NCBI GenBank assembly: GCA_020086605.1
Contig: JACBWW010000016.1
Coordinates: 22,129,069 to 22,193,068 of the forward strand
Length of the DNA stretch: 64,000 nt
Direction: 5' to 3'
From: Lanius collurio
Taxonomy: Eukaryota; Chordata; Aves; Passeriformes; Laniidae
Part shown: positions 47,101-56,918 of the stretch, in pieces
How the letters are laid out: each line of letters opens with the position of its first letter
Numbering within the stretch: the first letter of the stretch is position 1
Position numbers and translations under genes: made by a program
The notes under the pieces: model-generated
Seen by the model: only the letters and a program-made list of their open reading frames with translations
Told to the model about the DNA's origin: nothing
Databases searched by the model: none

Positions 47101-50100
47101 ATAATCCAGGGTGGAGCTGGCAGAGGCATGAAGGGGTGGCCACAATTCCTCAGCTGTGGCCAGCAGGATCACAAGTACCCTAAGATGCCAAGATCGCTGA
47201 TCTGCTCCAGGAGCAGCTGCGGCGTGTGGGGGAAAGACCTCTGTCACAGCAGGGATATGCTGCCATTTCTATCCCTCTTGTCTTCATCTGAAAGCAGGTC
47301 TGAAAGCTCTGACAGAGAGTGGGAGAAGGGAAAATGGATTTGGGAATTATCTGTGCTATTGGCAGGGCAAGAAGAACTGTGCAAGCCTTCCTGGGCAGCA
47401 CCTCGGTGGTGGAAAGATCTGATAAGACAGAAGTGCTTTCAGTTCCAGCTTCAGGTTATTCACCTTTTTGCACAAGTTCCCATCACTTCTGGGCAAAAAT
47501 TCTTGCAATTTTCCAGTAAACCATGCATTGACCTCTCTGTTGGCTGCTCCAGAGCTGAGCAGTCACCTTGCAACTGGAGCAGCCGATAAGTGCTCGTGTC
47601 CACTTCAGCAGCTCTTATCTGCAGCCCCCTCAGTTTGTCAAACAGGCTTGTGCAAATTTGCTTAAGAGCTCTTCCCAAAGCCCAGCTGATCCTGATCTTC
47701 CCAATGAATCACTCTCACTGTGCCTTGCACAGTGAGCTGGCACCCAGCTCTTCTCTGGAACAAATTCCTGGCCTAGACAGGGAGTGTTTGCACAGGTGCA
47801 TCGAAGGACAAACATAAATAAGTGTCCTCAGACAGTCCCAAGTTTTTAGCTTTAATACTCAGTTGAATATTAATATTCAGTTTGGAAGTTCTAATTACAG
47901 CTGCCCATACTGGCCTGTTTTTGCTGGCTGGTATACAGGAACTGGATTTTGCTGCTGGAAAATATGATGAGTGGGTTACATTCCCAAAGCTGTAGATGAC
48001 AGTATTATTTCACTACATCAAAGGGCAAAAAATATATGGGCAAAATTCCCCATTCTCAGCATTTACTGAATATTTCACAATCTGGCCACTGCAAGTGATA
48101 GGATGGCAATAAATTTTGATGATACCCTCTGTCCAAAGCTCTTACCAAAACATTTTCTTCAAAAAGGCAAAAAGCATGCAAGAATCTCAGGGATTGTGAC
48201 AGCACTAAGAAATCAGTCAAAAAAACGGGCTTACTGGGGTGTTTTAATTTATCATTCAAGTCCATACTAAAACTCCAAAGCATGTCCAGAAAAGCCAATT
48301 GCACACAAACCTCCAGGATGAGGAAGGTTTTGGAACGGTGGTTTCTCACTGGGGCAGCAACACATTTGCATGATGTACATGCAGCTGTCTAGGAAGACAA
48401 ATGAGCTTTTCCCGAGTCCCAAATTCATCCAGCAATGTCACTGCATCCCAGTTGATGCCCAGCTGAAATTGTTTCCATGCTATCCATCTCCATCCCCCAC
48501 AGCTGCAGCCCATCCACGAAATCCTCCGCAGGAGCAACCTGGGCCACATGGAAACCAAACGGCAGCACCTGAAACGGGCTCTGGATGAGTTCCTGCTGGA
48601 ATTCAACCCCTGTCGCTGTGGGATGTGCCACAACAATGGGGAGCCCGTCCTGGTGGGTGACACCTGCTCCTGCCAGTGCCGCCCTGGCTACAGAGGCCCT
48701 GCCTGCCAGCACACTGAGCGCCGAGGTGAGAGCCCAGGGTGCACCAGGGCAGGGGAAAAGGCAGCAAAGGGGATGGATTTCCCCCTCCACATGGCTAATC
48801 CAGCAGTTCCTGGCATCCACACATCAGTCCCACCTTCCCTTCTGTATTTTGTTGCTGCATTAACCTGAGCAGCCCCGCAAGAGACTGAGTTTAGCAGCTC
48901 AGGACAAAGGGGAATGGCTTTAAAATGAAAAAGAGCAGGGTTAGATTAGAGATAAAGAAGAAATTCTTCTCTGTGAGGGTGGTGAGGTGCTGGCACAGGT
49001 TGCCTCATTCCTGGAAGTGTCCAAGGCCAGGTTTGATGGGGCTTCCTACTCTAGTGGAAGGTGCCCCTGCCCATGGCAGAGGGGTTGGAGTTAGATGTTC
49101 CCTTCCAACCCAAGGAATTCTAGGAGTCTATGGCTATTCCAAACAGAGTAGTGGAAGTGAGGGTGTGTTTAATCGCTGGATTAAATGCAGGAAATCCTCT
49201 CATGGCTCATGGCATCCCACTAAGGATGGCTGCTCCAAGGGGGAGAGCATAAACCTCAACAGACAGGGAGGGGAGGGAAGGGGAAAGGCTCAGGTGAAGT
49301 AACTGCTCACACAAAGTGCCACCAAAAAAACCATTTTAGTGAAAAATTGCTGCATCACCAGATTTCCACCCTCTCCTGGGATACATTTTGACTAGAGGGA
49401 AGTGTCTATTTTGGGGTGAAAAAATATGTTTTTCCAAAGTGACAGGCTTATATTTATGTTTTCTTTGTCACTTTCTATACGATCCTAAAAAGTTAAGTGG
49501 GTAGCAAAAAAAGCTGAGGTCAGAACTGGCTCTTTCATTTCCAGAAAAAGTTGCCGTTCTCTCTGGATATTTTTGTCCTGATTCATGAGTTAAAAAAAAA
49601 AGAAATCTAAATCTCAGCACATGAGGCTGGCAGAAAAATCCATCTTCAGAGCAGTTCCACCAGGCAGAGCTCCAGGCCTTCAACTGTGGGCTCACCAGCA
49701 AAAAATCAAAGCTGTGATGAGATAAGGAGTTGGAGCAGAGCTGGGAAGATGGTTTTTGAGGCTGAATGCCAAAGCTTAGCTTCACTGACTGCAAAGTGGG
49801 TTTCTTTAAAAAGCTCAGGTTCTTTAAGTTGTCTCCAAACCTCAGGAATTTGCTTGGGAAGCTCAGGACCTGCCACCAAAGCAGTGCACTGATCTGGCCA
49901 GCTCTGTGCTCCTTGATTTTGCCAACCGTGGGGACAGGAGCACTTCTAACTCAGGGGTAACTTTAGTTTCAAATTTTCACTTCCAAAACGCATTTAAGAC
50001 CAAACTAATTAATTTCTTTTTTTAAAAGCACAATGTTCCAGCAGATGGACAACCCAGCTTTCCAGCCAGCACTTAGTAAGAGCCCACACATCCATTTGTG

Positions 50101-50765
50101 CTGTCTGGATTAATAAACTGCCCAAGCCAGCCATGAAGGCCAGATGAGTAAATAAAAAACGACAGTAAATGACAGCCATCAAGCATTCCCATCATTCAGG
50201 AGCACTGCTATAATCCATAGTATCGACCGCTCCTGACAACTCAGTCTGTACTGTAATGAAAAAGCTTTGAAATGACCCATCTCCAAAAGGACTTTTCCCA
50301 ACATCCTCACAATGTTCGGGGACTTTTGTCCCTCTGCCTTGGTCAGAGGTGAGGAAGTTGCAGCAGAGAGAGCTGTGAGCTACCCTTTGGGAAAGAAAAA
50401 CCAAGGCACAGGCTTTCAAATTGAGCTGAGAAGGAAAAGAAACAACTGTTGGTGTTTGGGGTGATGATGTTTCATCTACCCTGGCTTTGAAGTGCCTTGA
50501 TCTAAACGACCTGGGCACAGCTGGGATACAGCAGGGAGTCCATACCCTGAGAGGTTTCAACCTGAAATCCCCTTTTTTGTTTGTTTTTCCCTTTCTTTTC
50601 TGTGTGTCAGCAGGTGGAGAGACGGATGGGCGCTGGAGCTGCTGGTCGGGCTGGTCGCCGTGCCAGGCGGGGACGTCGCGGCGCAGCCGGCAGTGCTCCA
50701 ACCCTGCCCCACAGCACGGCGGGCAGCCCTGTGCTGGGAGAAACCTCCAGAGCAGAGCCTGCTGA
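32061..50765 (+). CDS. C8A: C8A, complement component C8 alpha chain, complete, 11 exons
   Basis: Secreted liver-type complement protein; in C8 it pairs with C8 beta and C8 gamma, inserts into membranes after C5b-7 binding and seeds C9. Exons: 32061-32173, 34117-34213, 35146-35290, 36392-36536, 38096-38285, 39528-39728, 41022-41262, 45555-45683, 46306-46463, 48503-48725, 50611-50765. All split codons agree and the sum is 598 codons plus TGA (human 584). Order: signal peptide and short propeptide (about 1-48), TSP1 (to about 105), LDLRa (about 107-145), MACPF (about 165-505), EGF-like (about 515-545), TSP1 (to 598). MACPF signature [11 protein letters not shown] lies in exon 7. Cys206, equivalent to human mature Cys164 that bonds to C8 gamma, is present. 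Head-to-head with FYB2, tail-to-tail with C8B. Confidence 0.97.
34117..34213 (+). CDS. C8A: C8A exon 2, first TSP1 repeat
   Basis: After a CCTCCCTAG acceptor it reads [20 protein letters not shown] then [12 protein letters not shown]. The WSGW pair is the TSP1 tryptophan ladder, C-mannosylated in human C8 alpha. Donor GTAAGG. Confidence 0.96.
35146..35290 (+). CDS. C8A: C8A exon 3, TSP1 end and LDLRa start
   Basis: Reads [19 protein letters not shown] through to [11 protein letters not shown] before a perfect GTGAGT donor. It completes the first TSP1 repeat and supplies the first LDLRa cysteines. Confidence 0.97.
36392..36536 (+). CDS. C8A: C8A exon 4, LDLRa calcium motif
   Basis: Contains [16 protein letters not shown], the calcium-binding acidic end of an LDL-receptor class A module, then an acidic linker and [11 protein letters not shown] leading into MACPF. 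Acceptor TTTAG, donor GTGAGT. Confidence 0.97.
37127..37205 (+). mobile_element. CR1 LINE 3' fragment
   Basis: AGGATCTTTAAGGTCCCTCC followed by CAGCCCAGCCCATTCTAGGA is a short sense-strand CR1 3' end in the C8A intron between exons 4 and 5. Confidence 0.8.
38096..38285 (+). CDS. C8A: C8A exon 5, MACPF start with C8-gamma cysteine
   Basis: Reads [20 protein letters not shown] and later [20 protein letters not shown]. The Cys at 38211-38213 sits at the place of human mature Cys164, which is disulfide-linked to C8 gamma. Its retention implies that this bird pairs C8 alpha with C8 gamma. CTG/GTGAGT donor. Confidence 0.96.
39528..39728 (+). CDS. C8A: C8A exon 6, MACPF first membrane hairpin
   Basis: Reads [20 protein letters not shown] then a segment with [20 protein letters not shown]. 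The region corresponds to the first transmembrane hairpin cluster of the MACPF fold. 67 whole codons, phase 0 at both ends. Confidence 0.96.
41022..41262 (+). CDS. C8A: C8A exon 7, MACPF signature
   Basis: Encodes [20 protein letters not shown] and later [20 protein letters not shown] with [12 protein letters not shown]. This is the core MACPF signature and its hinge glycine pair. The donor AAAAG/GTCAGA is poor outside the GT, but the frame closes only here and joins exon 8 correctly. Confidence 0.96.
43857..44578 (+). mobile_element. CR1 LINE fragment, ~720 bp
   Basis: The longest CR1 copy in the window. It includes GAGGAAAGGCTGAGGGAATT, GGTTGTTCAGCCTGGAGAAC and GACCTCATTGCAACCTTCCA, then the AGATGTCTTCCAACCCAAAC end. 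It lies in the 4.3-kb C8A intron between exons 7 and 8. Short open stretches inside it are remnants of CR1, not genes. Confidence 0.93.
45555..45683 (+). CDS. C8A: C8A exon 8, MACPF
   Basis: Reads [20 protein letters not shown] and on to [13 protein letters not shown] between TTTTGCAG and GTACAG. It is 129 bases, exactly the length of the equivalent C8B exon (63335-63463), and carries the same cysteine pair. Confidence 0.95.
46306..46463 (+). CDS. C8A: C8A exon 9, MACPF
   Basis: Contains [20 protein letters not shown] and [15 protein letters not shown], the conserved RGG and W..SL..NP stretch of C8 MACPF domains. Acceptor TTTCCAG, donor GTAAGG. Confidence 0.96.
48503..48725 (+). CDS. C8A: C8A exon 10, MACPF end and EGF-like module
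   Basis: [20 protein letters not shown] closes the MACPF domain. The [20 protein letters not shown] and [13 protein letters not shown] pattern is an EGF-like module. Acceptor CCCCCACAG, donor GTGAGA. Confidence 0.97.
48922..49130 (+). mobile_element. CR1 LINE fragment
   Basis: AAGAAGAAATTCTTCTCTGT, GTGAGGTGCTGGCACAGGTT and GTGCCCCTGCCCATGGCAGA mark a sense CR1 3' region in the last C8A intron. Confidence 0.92.
50611..50765 (+). CDS. C8A: C8A exon 11, C-terminal TSP1 and stop
   Basis: Reads [20 protein letters not shown] then [20 protein letters not shown] and ends [21 protein letters not shown] is the TSP1 tryptophan ladder. The acceptor is TGTCAG/CAG, a NAGNAG pair, so the exon may start at 50611 or 50614, adding or dropping one Ala in phase. 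Confidence 0.96.
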
Positions 50766-50929
50766 AAGCCCAAGGTGCCTGCAACAGCGTGGTTTGGAAC
50801 CTGGGCTGGGCCATGAATACTCCAGGCGTGCTATGGAATTACCCCTGGGAGAAAGAATTGATTGGTGAAGTGTTTCTGTACGTGCTGAATTCACTGTGTA
50901 AAACCTGGCCAACTGCTCCTGTGGTTTTG

Positions 50930-51023
50930 CCCCACCAGACGGGATGGGAGCCCCACCAGATGGGATGGGAGCCCCACCAGACAGGATGGGAGCCCCACCA
51001 GACAGGATGGAAGCCCCACCAGA
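50930..51023. repeat. Minisatellite, 21-bp unit, ~4.4 copies, in C8A 3' UTR
   Basis: CCCCACCAGAYRGGATGGGAG repeats from 50930, 50951, 50972 and 50993 with a partial copy at 51014. It lies between the C8A stop and polyadenylation signal. The 21-base period leaves several frames open on both strands. Confidence 0.95.
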
Positions 51024-51119
51024 GCCCAACATCACTGCTGCAGCACAGGAGATGGCAGAGAATCCACCCAAAGGAGGTGGCTTTGCTGCTGGATGACCAC
51101 GGGCTCCAGCATGCCATGA

Positions 51120-51125
51120 AATAAA
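51120..51125 (+). terminator. C8A: C8A polyadenylation signal
   Basis: The first canonical AATAAA after the C8A stop, 355 bases downstream. Cleavage would be expected about 15-30 bases further right. Confidence 0.75.
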
Positions 51126-52679
51126 TTCACTGCGAGTGTTTACATAACTGAGCTTGACTCTCAGGGAGTTTATATGTTTCCCTTTGGGAAACACATGAAA
51201 AGCTCACAATCTATGCAGTTGGTATTGACATATGTACCACGAAAACTTTTGTAAGTTGGCACTGTCAGATTTTTAAGTCCAGCATATTGGCCAGGGCTGC
51301 ATTTGCAGCAAAGCCATATGCTGCTCTGCATGGAGAAGGCTTCAGCCCAAAGATGCTGAAGCATCCCCACCAAATGTGAGCCCAAGCTGATGAGGAATTT
51401 TAAATAAATAAATAAAGCAATGGAGAGGCTCGAACACAACCATTGGGCAGAGGATGTTCCCACACAAGCAAAGGCTTTCTGTCTGTAAGATCAGCGATGA
51501 ATTGACTATTAGCACGCAGGCATTTTATCTCCCAGGCACACAGAGCCTGAGAAGATGCTAACAGGCTGCTTGATTTAAGGGGCTTTTTTGAATGTGAGAC
51601 GTAAATCTGAGCACAAGAATGCACACAGTATTGAACTGTGTCCAGAGACCACGGCGAGAGCCGGCAGCTCCCTCTTCTTAATGAACTGCCACAAAAACCT
51701 GGGATGGACGGAAGGCGAACGGCACTTCATTTTCCTGGGCTTTTCATTACGGGGGGAGAAGGGGGGAAAAAAGCCCTGAGAAGGAATCAGGCATTATGAA
51801 CAACAGCACCAAAACCTCAAAGCACAAAGCAGCCCTTCTGTAGACATTTGAATGGAGAGAGGGAGTAGAAAGCAATCATGGTTTAGTGAAAGAAATTGCT
51901 CAGGTGCTTGGAAATGCTTGTTTTTCAACTGTGTGTCAGTGGGGATTTACAGGCTGACACTCAGCTGATGTAAATCAGTGTTGCCCCTTCACTGCAGCTG
52001 ATTTATGGCACCTGAAGATCTGGCCCCATATTTTCTTTTGTGGGCATGTTTGCCAAAGGCCAATTTTTTCACCACTTCTCTTTTGCTTGTAAATGAAACT
52101 ACAGGCTGAAAACAACAAACCATGTTGTCTCAAACCCTGAGATGGATTGTTCTGTGAAAAATCCCTTTGCTGAGGGGCAAAGCTGTGGCCTTTTGGGCCA
52201 ACTATGCTATTCTGGGTGAAGGAGCTGTTCACCCAGAGAGGAATTTGTTCCTGAGGGCTTGAATTTGATGTCTCCTGTGTCAGGAGATGCAGCAGCATGA
52301 AGCACCCATGGACTGGTGTGACTTAGACATCCCAGAGGAATGTGAAATGTAGGATCACAGCAGGTGATTTAATGAATGTTGCTTGGCATTGGGCTGCCAG
52401 GTTATGTGGAAACATGAGACAGGGCTCTTACAGCAAGGACCAGTTTGGCTCACAAGCAGTTCTTACCTTTACATCGACTTCCTAGGACTCAGGAAAATGC
52501 CTGCAAGTAAATGAATACAAAGTCACCTCAGTCAGAAAGCCAAGTACGCTTCTTTTTTGACCAGAGGGGAGAAATTAATGAACAGAGAGATCTGATGCCT
52601 TGGAGGCTGGGGAAAGATGGGGCCTGCAGGAAAACAACCTGCATCATCAGCTTTTAGAGCTGTTTCTAGAAGGGTAAAT

Positions 52680-52800
52680 CACAAAAAAACCAAAAAAACC
52701 CCAACCAAAAACCAAAAAACCAAAAAGAATAAATCCAAGAGATTAAAGAAACTGCATGCAAAATACCACCACAAAACATATAAAAAAGAGAAAAAAACCT
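52680..52800. repeat. A/C-rich low-complexity tract
   Basis: Runs of A separated by CC and CCCC (ACAAAAAAACCAAAAAAACC) grading into A-rich sequence, similar in texture to the tract at 4.4 kb. Confidence 0.8.
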
Positions 52801-55800
52801 ATGTTTTACCTGCAGTTGTTCATCCTCATCCCTCATCTCATAGCCCAAGGCACTGAGACACAAACCCAAGGGCTTCCTTCAAACACCCAAAGGCAGGTGG
52901 GTAGTGCCCCTCTCCTCCCCCTCCACTCCAGGGCTCAAACATCCTCTTGCTGAAGGAGCAGCAAGAAGCTGAAGTCAGAAGAAAGGAAGAAGCTGCCTGC
53001 AAGGCCTGGGAGAAAAAAGAAAATAAAAAAAGAAGAAAAGATTATGAGCAATTACACATTTACAACGGCAGTGGAAGAAGCTAATATATCTCGTGCTGAA
53101 GTGGGCAGCAGGAGAGTTGTGCAAGATGAGATAAGCAGCAAAAATGTGCGTTTCTTAGTTAAACTAAAAGCTTAGAGGGTACAATAAAACACTGCAGTTC
53201 CACCCGGGTTTTAATGAATGGATTTTCCCCTCTTGCACACTGACATACATTTGATATAGTTATTTATCCTATATATTTCTGGCAGCATATTTCCCAGGAG
53301 ACCTTGTTTATCTCGCTCGTAAGCACATGATGGATGTATGGCGCTTTGGATAAATGGTATCACAATCAGATATTTTTATGGATATAGGCAAACTGGGTTA
53401 TTAACAAAGGAAGGGCAGAGAGGAACCAGCACGCAGAAGAAAATAGGAAATGATTGATGACAATACACCTGAGGTTGCAAGGTGTAGGCTCCAGATAACC
53501 AGCTAACAGAAGAGGAGATAAGGGCAGTGCTTGAGACAGAGCTGTTTTCTACCTCGGGGTCAATGTCATGTTGGCTGCCCCAGCTCCTGCATCCCTCTGA
53601 GGCTGGGAGTTTGGAGCAGGCAAAAATTCCCCTGCAGGAGCAGCTCAAAAATTGTTGCCTTCCTTTTTATATAGTGGAAGGCACAGGCACAGGGAGATAT
53701 AAAACACTTAATCCCACCACAAAATGCTGAAACAAAAGAAATTCCAGGTTCTGACGAGTTTGGGGAGGTGTTTGTTCTGCCCAACACAGTGGGATCTGTG
53801 GTGCTGCACTACAAATAAGTAAAAGTATTTGTTTATACTGGTAATAATGACTGTATTCAACTCTAGCTTCCTGATTTACAGAAGCAGGAGGTATTAAAAT
53901 GGGATATAAATGAGAGATAAATCTCCAGACATGATTTGAACTGAAGTCTGGCAGTTGTGTTGGGTGCTCACTGGGCTCTTCAGCCACCAGGGTAAAACCA
54001 GGAGTTGGAAATCTGGGGACTGTTTGCACTTCTGCATGGACTTTCTGGGTTGCTTTCAACAAAACGTCTGCATGTGGGAGAGAACCTGGGCAGGAACAAC
54101 TGCATCTGTCTAACAGTGGGAGAAACAGGAGCATGGTGAAGTAATTTAGCAATACTGAGTTTGCAGGCCTCCAGCTGCAGCCTGGACAGCATTCCAGCCT
54201 CATTCCAATAGCAAAAGTATCTTCATGATAGGACACATCAGGGAGCACATGAATCCAGGCTGGAAAGCACTCCAGAGTCTCACTGCTGATGGAGACGTTA
54301 GGGGTGGCAAGATTCAAGCTGGTTTTGTCCTGGGAAAGCTGGATATGGCAATTACAACTCACCTGAAATACCTTTCTGGGATTTTCTGATGCTGCTATAC
54401 CACAGCAGCAATGTCTTCAAGCAGGGAGGTGCAAATAAATAGAGCCTCTTCGTGTCTATCCTCTTCTTTTCCTCAAGAAAACTCGTGAAAATACAACATG
54501 AGATGTAGCAGTGCCCACTGAGACCAGTATCTTAACCAGAGGGATGGGCTAGAGCAGCACAAGCAGAGCTGAACTCGTGCACAGCTGCCTGCAGCCTTCT
54601 CCAGCCCTCACACGTGGGTTATTAATCTGAACTTACACTGGGAGTGAGAGTTAGGAACACCAGTAAAAGATGGTACCAAAATTTAATGTGAACCAAAATG
54701 AAACAATAAAAGCTTCAGCACGGTATTTTTTATTGTCCCCCAGGTTATAATAAATCATTAGGTAGGCGAATCAAAGCACAAAATCACAAGGACAAGATAA
54801 AGTTATGTCCTTTATGGGAGGCTTCTAAGCCTACAGGCTGAATATTCAACTGCTGCTGAACTTATTCTTCAGTCACACTATCCTGATGATCTTGATGATT
54901 GTCAAACCTCTCCTCTCTTCCTCCAAACCCCCTCCCCCAATTATACAAACTCAGGCACTGCCACCACTTCAAAAAATCTGGGTTTTTCTGATTTGGGAAC
55001 TATTCATGTTGCTACACTTGGCTCTCCTTGCCACAGCAGTGGAGAGAGGCACCACTGCTGTGTGTTTAACCAGCCTGATGATCAGGAAGGGTGGTTAAAT
55101 TTAAAAAAGCCACTTGACCCATCTGAGGAACGTCCTTAATCAGATTACACTGATGATTCTCAAGAAGGGCAGGCAATGACCCTGCACTTTGTGTCCTCAG
55201 AGGCACCCATGAGCCATGCTCAGGGTCCTCATCTCCAGAGCTCCTACACAGCCCCTGCAAATCTCTTGGAGGAATATCCTCCTTCACACAAGCAGTGACC
55301 TCTTTGATCATGACCCAAAAGAGAATCTCTTGGCAAATTTCCATCACACAAAAGATATTGCAGCTACACAGTGGAAAAGGGAAATGTTTTGGGTTGGCAG
55401 CTAAATGATGAAGCCCATAATGAGTACAGAGCCCTCTTGTTTTACATATGCAATGTGCTCTGCCTTTCTTAAAGCTGTCACAGAAGCCCTGTCAATAAGT
55501 GTGGAGGCGGCATGAGGGCTACAACTAAATGCATGTTCCATTGTTCAGATGTCAGGGAGCCTGAGCTGCTCTCACAGGAATTACATTCAGACAACGTCAG
55601 TCTGAAAGGAAAGGAACAGGCAATACCAGCCCACCATCAGCAGCTCTGCTAAAAACCCTCAGCAGAGAGTTTGACCTTGCAGATATTAGAAGACTCACAA
55701 CACTCATGAACAACTTTGCACTGGTGGAATTGCATTTTGGAGCAAGGCTGTTGCTGGTTATTTTGCAGCAGGCCCAACCAAATGTCTCTGCAAAAACTAT

Positions 55801-56116
55801 TAGCCACCAACCAAGCTGTCAGAGGCAAGTCCCTGCAATGATCCAGGCTCATGGAATGGTGCACAGTGTTTTAAGTTCCTCTGCTGTGAGAGCTGGACTG
55901 TGATGCACAGCTCCAGAGATGGCAAACCATTCAATCTGTCTCTTTTCACTGTGAACTCTCTCCAATTCAGATGTCCCACTCCAGGTGGACTCAGCAGCAG
56001 TGGGAGTCCTGGCCTTTATGGGATCACACTGATGAACCAGAGCCTGTCTGGGGCAAAGGCAGCTACTAAGGGCAGAGGACCTCAGGGGATGTGCAGACAG
56101 CTTTTTCAAAATGTTC

Positions 56117-56240
56117 CATTTATCCCAGAGAAGCTGTGGCTGCCCCTGGATCCCTGGAAGTGTCCAAGGCTAGGCTGGGCAGGGCTTGGAACAACCTGGG
56201 ATAGTGGAAGGTGTCCCTGCCCATGGCAGGGGTGGAAACA
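56117..56240 (+). mobile_element. CR1 LINE fragment
   Basis: CCCAGAGAAGCTGTGGCTGC, GGAAGTGTCCAAGGCTAGGC and GTGTCCCTGCCCATGGCAGG are sense CR1 3' sequence; the terminal repeat is missing. Confidence 0.88.
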
Positions 56241-56766
56241 ACACAATAAATTGGGAAAGCAGAATAGTGAGGCACAGTGGCTCTAAATGTCACGTTAGAC
56301 ACTGTTGGGCTCATTGGGATTTCAGCTTTAATGTGCTGTGTTTTGCTCCACATGGCACAGCTGCCTTCACAGAAGCTGTGCATTAGTGCACATCCTGCTG
56401 CACGTGAGATCAAAGTGTCTCTTCTTATCTCAAAGGAACCTTCAACAGCAAGACAGCACAATTTGAAATCATGCAGCTACCAAATGCAGACAGAGATAAA
56501 GCTTGTCTCATTTAGCCCATTGCAATAAAGGCAGGGAAAAGGCAAAATATTGAGGTCAGTAAGCACATTCAATCCCATGGGACAATTGCCCATCCTAAGG
56601 TGTGGTTCCTAAATCCCTCCCAGCTCCCAGTGCCTTCTGAAACGTTTCTGACTTGGATGAGACCCATGGGCAGAGCAAGGCCAACTCAGAAATTCAGTGA
56701 GGTGATGTCTCCCCAAGCAGTCTGCCAAGTGCCCATCAGTTTTGTGTGAGTTCCTGCTGCTTCTCT

Positions 56767-56918
56767 CTAGCAAGGAGCTGTCTCAGAGTCTGGCCCTGAG
56801 CACGAGGAGCCACCATTCTGTGGGGCAGGGTTGTTGCACTGTCGCCTTCTTGTCCTCTGACCTCCTGAACATGGGGACCAGCTGGCCCAGCACCCCCAGT
56901 TTCCATTAACAGCAACAT
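56767..56918 (-). CDS. C8B: C8B terminal exon, C-terminal TSP1
   Basis: The acceptor is a long T run ending CCAG. The exon reads DVAVNGNWGCWASWSPCSGG then QRTRRRQCNNPAPQNGGSSC and SGPDSETAPC before TAG. The tryptophan ladder and CNNPAPQNGG are hallmarks of C8/C9-family TSP1 modules. Confidence 0.96.

Larger units (their letters stand above)
51126..56766. other. C8A-C8B intergenic region, no supported gene
   Basis: About 5.6 kb between the 3' ends of convergent genes. It contains an A/C-rich simple tract at 52.7 kb and a CR1 fragment at 56.1 kb. One long minus-strand frame (53667-54362) has no recognisable similarity. No canonical minus-strand AATAAA was found close below the C8B stop; ATTAAA occurs on the minus strand near 56327. 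Confidence 0.65.

Noticed and set aside
50192..51194. Minus-strand open frames of 193 and 195 codons over the C8A last exon
   Set aside because: Antisense to a confirmed TSP1 exon and extended by the 21-bp array.
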